From the NCBI RefSeq assembly GCF_963678635.1, contig NC_087071.1, positions 15,106,864-15,170,863 on the forward strand: a stretch of 64,000 bases of DNA, read 5' to 3'. The stretch comes from Symsagittifera roscoffensis. Lineage: Eukaryota > Xenacoelomorpha > Acoela > Convolutidae. The position numbers and the translations under genes were made by a program. Numbering within the stretch: the stretch's first letter is position 1; each line of letters starts with the position of its first letter. The notes beneath the pieces were generated by a model. That model saw only the letters and a list, made by a program, of their open reading frames with translations. It was not told the origin of the DNA and searched no databases. Positions 54,400-64,000 of this stretch are shown piece after piece.

Positions 54400-55559
54400 T
54401 AGATGTTTTTATGGCGCTCCTGGGTGTTATTCTTTTTTAACATCATGACCGGCAGAACACTTAACGAGCACTCCGCGCCGAGCGGATGCTCAAAACAAGT
54501 CCCTAACCACCGGGGCGGAAGGGTAGTTCGGAACGCGGAAGCCTTCCGGATTCTGGAATCCGGAGGAATAACACTCTCATTTCTCCTCGGAAGGCTAGAC
54601 ACGTTTCCCAACACCCTTCCTGGTTACCGTGAACTGCTCTGTGACGATTGTAGCGGCACAATCGTTACAGCTCGGAGTGGTTTCTGACGATTTCTATTCT
54701 TAATCTCAATCTGCTGTCGCTTTTCTGTAGTCGTTGTCACTGAAACTACTGTTGTTCTCTCCGAGATTCCTGCCTGTTGTTCTGATTCCGCAGTTTCAGT
54801 TGGTGCGAAAAATTAAAAGTTTACGTGTCGTTCACGTCCAAATCGATTTTTTTAAAAATCAACATGGAACTCCAAATTGACCTTCCGAGTTCGTCAAAAT
54901 GCACAATTAAGACTTCTAATTGATTAAAACCATCAATCTTCTCGGCCTAATGTTCCGATAAAAAATAGAATAAGAAATTGCGTTTTGTCCTTTCTGGTCT
55001 AATGTCACATACTCTTCGGACAGCCCGATCAAGGTCCTCATTGAGTCCTGTGGTCTTCATCAAAATGGTACAGTGCCATCGAACAGAATTTACAAAATGC
55101 AAGAAATCACTTTTATCCACGTCATATTGACACACTGCAAAATACAAATGGCATCATACTACACTATTATAGCCCTCTAAATTCTTTCACTAATCTGCAC
55201 TTTCGAAGATATAACTTAAAATAAAACATTTTTTCTGACTTTCAGCGTCTATGTCCCGATTTAAAACTTTTTCTCCTAGGTTTAAAAAGTGTTGGGACAC
55301 AGGACGGTCCTGCCAACCAACAAACTAAAATTATCCTACTACGCTTCTTCCCTTCGGAAATCTAGTTGTTACTAGTCCTGAATATTAAAATTAAGGAACT
55401 CGGTGGTTAGGAGGAAAAATGAAATAATCTCCTTCTTAGAGAGATTACCCAAGCCTTTCATGTCACCACAAAGTGATCAGTCGTCATAGTTGATAAAAAA
55501 CAATCATGCAGGCAGGAAGATTTTAATATACAATCTACTCAAGCCTCTCTAAATAAACA
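54400..55559 (+). mobile_element. Family C internal remnant, right copy 1
   Basis: It starts with a 12-nt spacer and the PBS motif TGGCGCTCCTGGGTG at 54412-54426. No gene is supported. It is the inverse of 5233-6350. The stretch 54541-54870 is the inverse of part of the neighbouring block T, so this unit contains inverted copies of itself. Confidence 0.5.
54412..54426 (+). other. Primer-binding-site motif, family C (right copy 1)
   Basis: The same 15 bases as in elements 1 and 2, but on the plus strand and 12 nt from an LTR-type ACA end. Confidence 0.6.
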
Positions 55560-56425
55560 TGTGCCAGTCGGTCATATTTGGAAGTTTGACCTTGAGCAAC
55601 GCAAAAGACGTGATTTTGTGTGAAATGGAATTTTTCAAAAATTCGAATTGAGCATGTCATGCTCAAGTTTCTTGCGACAAGTGAAAATATGAGAAAATAA
55701 TATCAGAAGAATCGAACTAAAATCGCGAAAAATTAGTTGAAAAGCAGCGGGAAATTGCTGTTCGCAATTTCCAGACATAAGATTGTCATAAGGCATAAAA
55801 TTAACAGAAGGCAGAGTGATCGCATGCAGAGAAGAAAACAAATAAGAAATGGACCAGAGTGCACCTTCGGTGGAAAGGTTGACAAGTGAAGTTGCCAATG
55901 GTTCAGCCCCAAAAACTTACTTCTCAAGTCAAAACTTATTCATATAAGCTCCTCGAGTTAAACTTGATTGCACCATTTATTCTAGAGTTACTTATTGATT
56001 TAGTTACTCAATTCTAGAGAGTGTGCCGGTATGTGAGTACCCAATTTAAGTTTCATGAGTGTGTTTTATATTGTTATGTTGAGGTAAGGTAAATTTTAGG
56101 TTGATCTATCTGAAATGGATCAAAGTTCCACTGTCTAATAAAAAAAAACTATACGGATTGCTCCGACCCTGTTTTTAACGGCGTCCGCGTGTTTTAGGTA
56201 TTTTGAGACCTAAGTATGGTGACGTTCTTATTTTCTAGGGGGTATTTTGGTAGTGGCCTTTAAGCTGTAACAAAGGTTTTACTCTCATGTCGCAAGTGAA
56301 CCGAATTGGCTCCGACCGTTTTAGGTAGAAAAACACAAGATATAGTGTCCCTGACTCTCGAGCCAATGTTTATAGGGCCTATTTTTTTTAAACCTCATTT
56401 GTGACTTAAGTAGGCGACTGTTACA
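55560..56425 (+). repeat. LTR-like block, right copy 1
   Basis: 866 bp, TGTGCCAG to TGTTACA, related to the LTRs of elements 1 and 2 and inverse of 4338-5232. No PBS follows it and no polypurine tract precedes it. Confidence 0.7.
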
Positions 56426-56922
56426 ATAATAAGTGTCTCTGAAGTCACTAACTAAAATCATAATGCAGTTTTATACATGCAACAAATTCTTTATTTTTCA
56501 AAACTCAACTTAAAGTTTTCTCATCAGTTTCAATTGCAAAATTAGTTGCTTTGTTTCTCATTTGAGTTTTTCTCACACTCAAAACAATTCTGAGATTTAA
56601 CATCCTCTTTTTCGTTGCTTCTTTGTTTTTTTCTTTGTTCACCTTTTGTTTTCATCGTTTAGAAAATCTAAGACTTCTAAACTCTTTTAATTCTCTTTCG
56701 TTTTGCATCTTGTTTTTTTGGCCATTCGTCAATGTTCCATCTCCTCCTCCTGCGACATTGACTCCGCACTTTCAGTCTCCGTGTCTTGCAACACGTCGGT
56801 AGCTATTCTGACGCTGTTGGAGGCGGTCCTCTAACACTTCTGCTCTTCTACTCTTTGTTTTCAACAAGGTAGAGGATCAACGTTAGTTTCTCTGTTTCGG
56901 CAGAAGCTGTTGTGAAGGCAAG
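56426..56922 (-). other. 3' flank of family B pseudogene, right copy 1
   Basis: No gene is seen. It is the inverse of 3878-4337, pyrimidine-rich on the plus strand. Confidence 0.5.
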
Positions 56923-58232
56923 TTGTCAAGTTTCTCTCCAAGTCTTCCTTCAACATCCCTTTTTTTCGTCACAATCACTTGTCCTAGAAATTATCTTCAT
57001 TGCGGTGGTTACTGCAATCCGATGAGTTACAAAAGCTCGTTTGAAAGCTCCTGCTCCAATATCCAGCTGATACGCACTGTACACTCTGCTGTGCTTCGGC
57101 ATATGCTTCGTGGCATACACGTACAACAATGCAGTCATGTTGGCTCTGAACCAAGGCATCAGTCGTGTTCTGGCCCATACTTTTTTACTTCCTTCGGAAT
57201 GTTCAAGATTTTGCACGTTGTCTCAAAAACATCTAAATCTTTTAGACAATCCAATTCGTGCAATTGCTCTTTCGTAGGCGTTTCTTGTCTATTGTTCTCT
57301 ATATCATTAGCTTGCATCCATCGTATCGCTTTCATAACTCCCAATCTCACTATCGTTATGGGCTGTGATGAATCTGGTAAACCCATGGAGAGCAGCTCTC
57401 CACAGTGCCAGATCAACACCAGATTACTACGCCCGGGGTACCACCATGTTTGATGCCAGCACTGGCAGGGGAACTCATCATGTGTCAACATGATGCTCCT
57501 CCAATTACGCTTTCCCGACACTTCCAGTGGTGGTTCCACTTCCATCATCACTCGCTGGACTTCATCATTCTCATCTACTGCATTGTAATCCGTGACTGTT
57601 GATCCTCTTTGCTTCTGTCTTTAAAAGTCACTCAAGTTTACACTGGCGTATCCCATGAACTTCTTTCCCAGTATTGATTCTAGTTCCTTTTTGCTTCTCT
57701 CTGGAACTGCTGAGAACATTTTGCACAGTAACTTCTAAGAATTTTCCGACCTTCTCGCTAGTCTTACGCACTTTGGCACGAGAAGACTTGATCCAATATC
57801 GTTCTCGTACTTTTCACATCCACCGCTACGAAATACACTGGGTATCTGCTCTTGCACCTTGGAGCTCAAACAGGTTCCACTAAATAACTCACTCCCGTCG
57901 GTCTACGAAAAGTTTCACTGTGCCCGATCTTCATTTCCGACTCGATTGCTTCCCTCCACTTTCCAATATACTTTTGCTCGGTTTGCAAAACTCCCGGAAA
58001 CACTTCTACACTGTTGGTCGTGACCATCTCATGCTTTTGTTCTAGTTTCAATAGTGACTCTTAAGAACCAAACATGCTGTAGAATCCTAGTGAAGCCACT
58101 AGATTCACTTCGGCTCCTCCATGGCAATCTGCAATTAATTCTGTTTCCGTTTTTGCTTTCATCACAATGTTCCCAAACAATATCGTCAATGGCTTGTGTT
58201 GTTTCTCCAGGCTCTTTACGCAATCCAACCAG
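56923..58232 (-). pseudogene. Family B pseudogene, right copy 1 (5'-truncated)
   Basis: The C-terminal third of the ORF2-like family. Pieces at 58051-57866, 57551-57159 and 57216-56950 match the left pseudogene (2540-3877) and, more distantly, the end of element 1 ORF2 (HRIAVTT against HRNAITT; PWFRANMTA against PWFRATLTS). Stops lie near 57623 and 57736, and frameshifts near 57180 and 57880. Homology to the left copy stops abruptly at about 58232, so its start is deleted. Confidence 0.78.
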
Positions 58233-59185
58233 CTGACAATGAGGGCTGAAAGAAAACTGACGGGTTCTAGTGAGTTTGAACAATTCGCTTCTGAAAGTTT
58301 TCCCGCTCAGCCACGGGGTGCAAACGAAAACTACTGAAAACTAACCGGATCAAAATAGGATTTGAACGAATAAAAAAGGGTTCTCGCAAATTAGAACAAA
58401 TCCCAACGCACCAAACACGTCACCGGGGGTTCTCACGCAACTGGAATGGCCCCTTACTTGACGTAATTTTTTTTTGGTTATATCAAATAAAGCCAACTTA
58501 AGAAAAAACTAGAAATTTTTTTCTCAGAGATCTATGGGAAAAGCAAAATGAACCATTAGAGAGTCTTTGAAGAGTATGGAATGTTTTAAAGTTCTATCGA
58601 ATTTGATTTTTTGAATCACAGGTTAAAACATTTTTTTTTGTTATGGAAATCTCAATAATTTATGAAATTTTTATGTTCATGGCTAGGGATTGGCGAAGTA
58701 AATGAGTAAATGTCAGAAACCAAAAGCTTCATGTCTTTGAATAAATCAGTAGAGTGAACGTCTTTTCCAGAAATTTGGGCGCCAATGTGAACTCCCTTTC
58801 TAATTAGATCTTATTTACTTGGTTATCATAGTGAAATTAATCATGTTTCCTCTGTGTTTTTTTCTTTTGTATCCTTCTTTAATTGTTTTGTGTTTGACTC
58901 CGTTGTATCTTCTTGTTTCATATATATTTCTAGAGTTGTATTTCAATTAAAGTAATATGGAAGAAAATGTAAAAATTAGAACAGCGAAATGGTCGTCAGG
59001 TTCGCAGACAGTCAAGTGAGGGTTAAAGAATTCCGAAATTAAAAAAGGAGAAGGTTTATATTTGAAGTTAAATGATTTTCCCTGACAAAAATTACAAACA
59101 AGATGTAAATAAAATTGGATTTTGAAAATGATAATTATGAATTAATTTCAGTGTCATAGCGAATTTTTTATCGATTGTAAGCATA
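58233..59185. other. AT-rich spacer between the two right copies
   Basis: I see no gene, RNA gene or copy of the other blocks in these 950 bp. It could be host DNA or an unrecognised relic. Confidence 0.4.
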
Positions 59186-60060
59186 TTTGTACTCAAAACA
59201 TTAAGAATGAGAAGACTATTGCATGCACAGTATAAACCGTAGAAAACTTTTTATTTTTTCTTTGTATTTAATGGTAATCAGAATGTCAAAAGTATCATAG
59301 GTACCGAGGTTACAGTCAGGAGTCCCTTCATCACGTATTCCAATCAAAATCCTTGGAATTTTCTAGACCTGGAGGTGATAATGATAAAAGAAGATGACAA
59401 GTGTTGATATCCTTGCAATTAAAAACTATAACATTCGCCCGGAATTACATATCGACGGAAAACAAAGCTAGGTTCTAAAAGGACTGGCTAGCGTCTAAAC
59501 ACAGCTCTTCATGCTTTTCACTGTCTCTGCCAAAGCCAGTTCTTTTGGTGGTATTTCTAACATCGGGTCGACAAAAAAAAACGTTACTGTTTCCGGCTTC
59601 GATCAGAACGCTCTAATTAACATAATTATATGCAAAACAGTGAGCTCATGTGATATTCGACCAGATTATTGGAACATCTAACTGGGAGGATTGATGTTTT
59701 TGATGAAATAGTGCCGTTACTTGAACGATCAGACAAATTGGAAAGGGTTAGTTTTGACTGACATGCTAATTTTTAAAAATTCGATTTGGACGTGAAGGAC
59801 ACGTAAACTTTCATTATTTCGCACACACTGAAATGGAGAAATTACATTAACAAATATCGTAGAGAACAGCAGTCTCAGCGACAACAACGACGGAACGGTA
59901 GAAGATTGAAATTATTGTTACAAATTGTCAGAAACCACTCCGAGTTGTAACGATTGTCCCGCTACAATTGTTACCGAGCAGCTCACGGGAACCAGGAAGG
60001 ATGTTGGGATGACGTGTCCAGCCTTCCGAGAAGCAATGAGAGTGTTATTTCTCCGGATTC
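59186..60060 (-). repeat. Repeat block T, right copy 2
   Basis: Nearly identical to 52946-53816. It lacks the next about 304 bp of copy 1 and jumps with a short GATCGATCT-type junction at 60060-60071 into the loop of the family C LTR. Confidence 0.75.
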
Positions 60061-60341
60061 TGATCGATCTGATCGAAGCCGGAAACAGTAAGGTTTTTTT
60101 TGTCGACCCGATGTTAGAAAGATCACCAAAGGAACTGGCTTTGGCAGAGACGGTGAAAAGCATGTAGAGTTGTGTTTAGACGCTAGCCCGTCGTTTTAGA
60201 ACCTAGCTTTCTTCTCCGTCGATATGTAGTTCCGCGCGAATATTACATCATGGCTGGGTCTCAGTATTCCCAGACCTCGAGGTCACCACTAAAAACAAGG
60301 CTACTACTTATTTATTATATTACTATTGGGCGAATGATACA
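60061..60341 (+). repeat. Family C LTR, right copy 2 (left arm deleted)
   Basis: It corresponds to 54129-54399. The left inverted-repeat arm is gone; the right arm (60249-60308) and the GAATGATACA end remain. Confidence 0.6.
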
Positions 60342-61501
60342 TAGATGTTTTTATGGCGCTCCTGGGTGTTATTCTTTTTTAACATCATGACCGGCAGAAC
60401 ACTTAACGAGCACTCCGCGCCGAGCGGATGCTCAAAACAAGTCCCTAACCACCGGGGCGGAAGGGTAGTTCGGAACGCGGAAGCCTTCCGGATTCTGGAA
60501 TCCGGAGGAATAACACTCTCATTTCTCCTCGGAAGGCTAGACACGTTTCCCAACACCCTTCCTGGTTACCGTGAACTGCTCTGTGACGATTGTAGCGGCA
60601 CAATCGTTACAGCTCGGAGTGGTTTCTGACGATTTCTATTCTTAATCTCAATCTGCTGTCGCTTTTCTGTAGTCGTTGTCACTGAAACTACTGTTGTTCT
60701 CTCCGAGATTCCTGCCTGTTGTTCTGATTCCGCAGTTTCAGTTGGTGCGAAAAATTAAAAGTTTACGTGTCGTTCACGTCCAAATCGATTTTTTTAAAAA
60801 TCAACATGGAACTCCAAATTGACCTTCCGAGTTCGTCAAAATGCACAATTAAGACTTCTAATTGATTAAAACCATCAATCTTCTCGGCCTAATGTTCCGA
60901 TAAAAAATAGAATAAGAAATTGCGTTTTGTCCTTTCTGGTCTAATGTCACATACTCTTCGGACAGCCCGATCAAGGTCCTCATTGAGTCCTGTGGTCTTC
61001 ATCAAAATGGTACAGTGCCATCGAACAGAATTTACAAAATGCAAGAAATCACTTTTATCCACGTCATATTGACACACTGCAAAATACAAATGGCATCATA
61101 CTACACTATTATAGCCTTCCAAATTCTTTCACTAATCTGCACTTTCGAAGATATAACTTAAAATAAAACATTTTTTCTGACTTTCAGCGTCTATGTCCCG
61201 ATTTAAAACTTTTTCTCCTAGGTTTAAAAAGTGTTGGGACACAGGACGGTCCTGCCAACCAACAAACTAAAATTATCCTACTACGCTTCTTACCTTCGGA
61301 ATTCTAGTTGTTACTAGTCCTGAATATTAAAATTAAGGAACTCGGTGGTTAGGAGGAAAAATGAAATAATCTCCTTCTTAGAGAGATTACCCAAGCCTTT
61401 CATGTCACCACAAAGTGATCAGTCGTCATAGTTGATAAAAAACAATCATGCAGGCAGGAAGATTTTAATATACAATCTACTCAAGCCTCTCTAAATAAAC
61501 A
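60342..61501 (+). mobile_element. Family C internal remnant, right copy 2
   Basis: Near-identical to 54400-55559, with the PBS motif at 60354-60368. No gene is supported. Confidence 0.55.
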
Positions 61502-62367
61502 TGTGCCAGTCGGTCATATTTGGAAGTTTGACCTTGAGCAACGCAAAAGACGTGATTTTGTGTGAAATGGAATTTTTCAAAAATTCGAATTGAGCATGTC
61601 ATGCTCAAGTTTCTTGCGACAAATGAAAATATGAGAAAATAATATCAGAAGAATCGAACTAAAATCGCGAAAAATTAGTTGAAAAGCAGCGGGAAATTGC
61701 TGTTCGCAATTTCCAGACATAAGATTGTCATAAGGCATAAAATTAACAGAAGGCAGAGTGATCGCATGCAGAGAAGAAAACAAATAAGAAGTGGACCAGA
61801 GTGCACCTTCGGTGGAAAGGTTGACAAGTGAAGTTGCCAATGGTTCAGCCCCAAAAACTTACTTCTCAAGTCAAAACTTAATCATATAAGCTCCTCGAGT
61901 TAAACTTGATTGCACCATTTATTCTAGAGTTACTTATTGATTTAGTTACTCAATTCTAGAGAGTGTGCCGGTATGTGAGTACCCAGTTTAAGTTTCATGA
62001 GTGTGTTTTATATTGTTATGTTGAGGTAAGGTAAATTTTAGGTTGATCCATCTGAAATGGATCAAAGTTCCACTGTCTAATAAAAAAAAACTATACGGAT
62101 TGCTCCGACCCTGTTTTTAACGGTGTCCGCGTGTTTTAGGTATTTTGAGACCTAAGTATGGTGACGTTCTTATTTTCTAGGGGGTATTTTGGTAGTGGCC
62201 TTTAAGCTGTAACAAAGGTTTTACTCTCATGTCGCAAGTGAACCGAATTGGCTCCGACCGTTTTAGGTAGAAAAACACAAGATATAGTGTCCCTGACTCT
62301 CGAGCCAATGTTTATAGGGCCTATTTTTTTTAAACCTCATTTGTGACTTAAGTAGGCGACTGTTACA
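61502..62367 (+). repeat. LTR-like block, right copy 2
   Basis: 866 bp, near-identical to 55560-56425, with only scattered substitutions. Confidence 0.75.
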
Positions 62368-62863
62368 ATAATAAGTGTCTCTGAAGTCACTAACTAAAAT
62401 CATAATGCAGTTTTATACATGCAACAAATTCTTTATTTTTCAAAACTCAACTTAAAGTTTTCTCATCAGTTTCAATTGCAAAATTAGTTGCTTTGTTTCT
62501 CATTTGAGTTTTTCTCACACTCAAAACAATTCTGAGATTTAACATCCTCTTTTTCGTTGCTTCTTTGTTTTTTTCTTTGTTCACCCTTTGTTTTCGTCGT
62601 TTAGAAAATCTAAGACTTCTAAACTCTTTTAATTCTCTTTCGTTTTGCATCTTGTTTTTTGGCCATTCGTCAATGTTCCGTCTCCTCCTCCTGCGACATT
62701 GACTCCGCACTTTCAGTCTCCGTGTCTTGCAACACGTCGGTAGCTATTCTGACGCTGTTGGAGGCGGTCCTCTAACACTTCTGCTCTTCTACTCTTTGTT
62801 TTCAACAAGGTAGAGGATCAACGTTAGTTTCTCTGTTTCGGCAGAAGCTGTTGTGAAGGCAAG
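62368..62863 (-). other. 3' flank of family B pseudogene, right copy 2
   Basis: No gene is seen; near-identical to 56426-56922. Confidence 0.5.
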
Positions 62864-64000
62864 TTGTCAAGTTTCTCTCCAAGTCTTCCTTCAACATCCC
62901 TTTTTTTCGTCACAATCACTTGTCCTAGAAATTATCTTCATTGCGGTGGTTACTGCAATCCGATGAGTTACAAAAGCTCGTTTGAAAGCTCCTGCTCCAA
63001 TATCCAGCTGATACGCACTGTACACTCTGCTGTGCTTCGGCATATGCTTCGTGGCATACACGTACAACCATGCAGTCATGTTGGCTCTGAACCAAGGCAT
63101 CAGTCGTGTTCTGGCCCATACTTTTTTACTTCCTTCGGAATTTTCAAGATTTTGCACGTTGTCTCAAAAAGATCTAAATCTTTTAGACAATCCAATTCGT
63201 GCAATTGCTCTTTCGTAGGCGTTTCTTGTCTATTGTTCTCTATATCATGAGCTTGCATCCATCGTATCGCTTTCATAACTCCCAATCTCACTATCGTTAT
63301 GGGCTGTGATGAATCTGGTAAACCCATGGAGAGCAGCTCTCCACAGTGCCAGATCAACACCAGATTACTACGCCCGGGGTACCACCATGTTTGATGCCAG
63401 CACTGGCAGGGGAACTCATCATGTGTCGACATGATGCTCCTCCAATTACGCTTTCCCGACACTTCCAGTGGTGGTTCCACTTCCATCATCACTCGCTGGA
63501 CTTCATCATTCTCATCTACTGCATTGTAATCAGGGCGCAAATCCGTGACTGGCAAATCAGGGCGCAATGAGGGCGCAAATCCGTGACTGTTGATCCTCTT
63601 TGCTTCTGTCTTTAAAAGTCACTCAAGTTTACACTGGCGTATCCCATGAACTTCTTTCCCAGTATTGATTCTAGTTCCTTTTTGCTTCTCTCTGGAACTG
63701 CTGAGAACATTTTGCACAGTAACTTCTAAGAATTTTCCGACCTTCTCGCTAGTCTTACGCACTTTGGCACGAGAAGACTTGATTCAATATCGTTCTCGTA
63801 CTTTTCACATCCACCGCTACGAAATACACTGGGTATCTGCTCTTGCACCTTGGAGCTCAAACAGGTTCCACTAAATAACTCACTCCCGTCGGTCTACGAA
63901 AAGTTTCACTGTGCCTGATCTTCATTTCCGACTCGATTGCTTCCCTCCACTTTCCAATATACTTTTGCTCGGTTTGCAAAACTCCCGGAAACACTTCTAC
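62864..64000 (-). pseudogene. Family B pseudogene, right copy 2 (runs off the window)
   Basis: The same relic as 56923-58060 with few differences. A 50-bp insertion at 63531-63580 carries three GGGCGCAA motifs and duplicates the neighbouring ATCCGTGACTG. Stops match copy 1, so the inactivation predates the duplication. Confidence 0.78.

Noticed and set aside
54403-54687. 94-residue plus-strand ORF, repeated at 60345-60629 and partly at 6075-6347 (minus)
   Set aside because: It overlaps the PBS-like motif and inverted repeats; the two right copies match only because of the recent duplication, and the left copy differs. I treat it as non-coding.

Overview
The window is eukaryotic repeat DNA, and I found no host gene in it. 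It is a nest of long-terminal-repeat (LTR) retrotransposons of the Ty3/gypsy type and their broken relatives. Gag zinc knuckles, reverse transcriptase, a DD35E integrase and intron-style TTTTCAG acceptors point to an invertebrate animal, perhaps a nematode. The species cannot be fixed from sequence alone.

Layout. (1) 1-5232: a decayed plus-strand copy of an accessory ORF2-like gene (family B), then a stray LTR-like block. (2) 5233-6728: remnants of a small LTR element (family C) with a primer-binding site and an inverted-repeat LTR. (3) 6729-30187: element 1, a giant (about 23.5 kb) minus-strand gypsy element with nearly identical LTRs. It has a 2.5 kb leader with a 14-bp minisatellite, a 2,935-codon gag-pol and a second giant gene downstream of pol. 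(4) 30188-31427: repeat block T, then a 200-N gap. (5) 31628-52839: element 2, an older, heavily frameshifted relative of element 1 whose left LTR falls in the gap. (6) 52840-58232: block T, family C LTR, PBS region, LTR-like block and family B pseudogene again, in the opposite orientation to the left side. (7) 59186-64000: a near-identical tandem copy of part of that block.

How it fits together. In element 1 the gag-pol carries gag, protease, reverse transcriptase, RNase H, a roughly 400-residue spacer and integrase. It ends in a domain that looks like a TARG1/OARD1-type macro domain, which I did not expect in a retrotransposon Pol. ORF2 begins after a conserved TTTTCAG acceptor, so it may be made from a spliced mRNA. 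It has a coiled coil, an SGNH hydrolase domain with complete catalytic blocks, a second degenerate SGNH-like domain, and a long C-terminal half with a conserved Cys/His cluster. That C-terminal half is the part also kept in the family B pseudogenes. ORF2 of element 1 is interrupted by a 348-bp tandem duplication around a 120-bp inverted piece of its own gag.

The best candidates for something undescribed are the macro-domain tail of Pol, the double-SGNH accessory protein of a 23-kb animal gypsy element, and the strong excess of CTCAAG/CTTGAG/CTCGAG hexamers that replace one another between copies.
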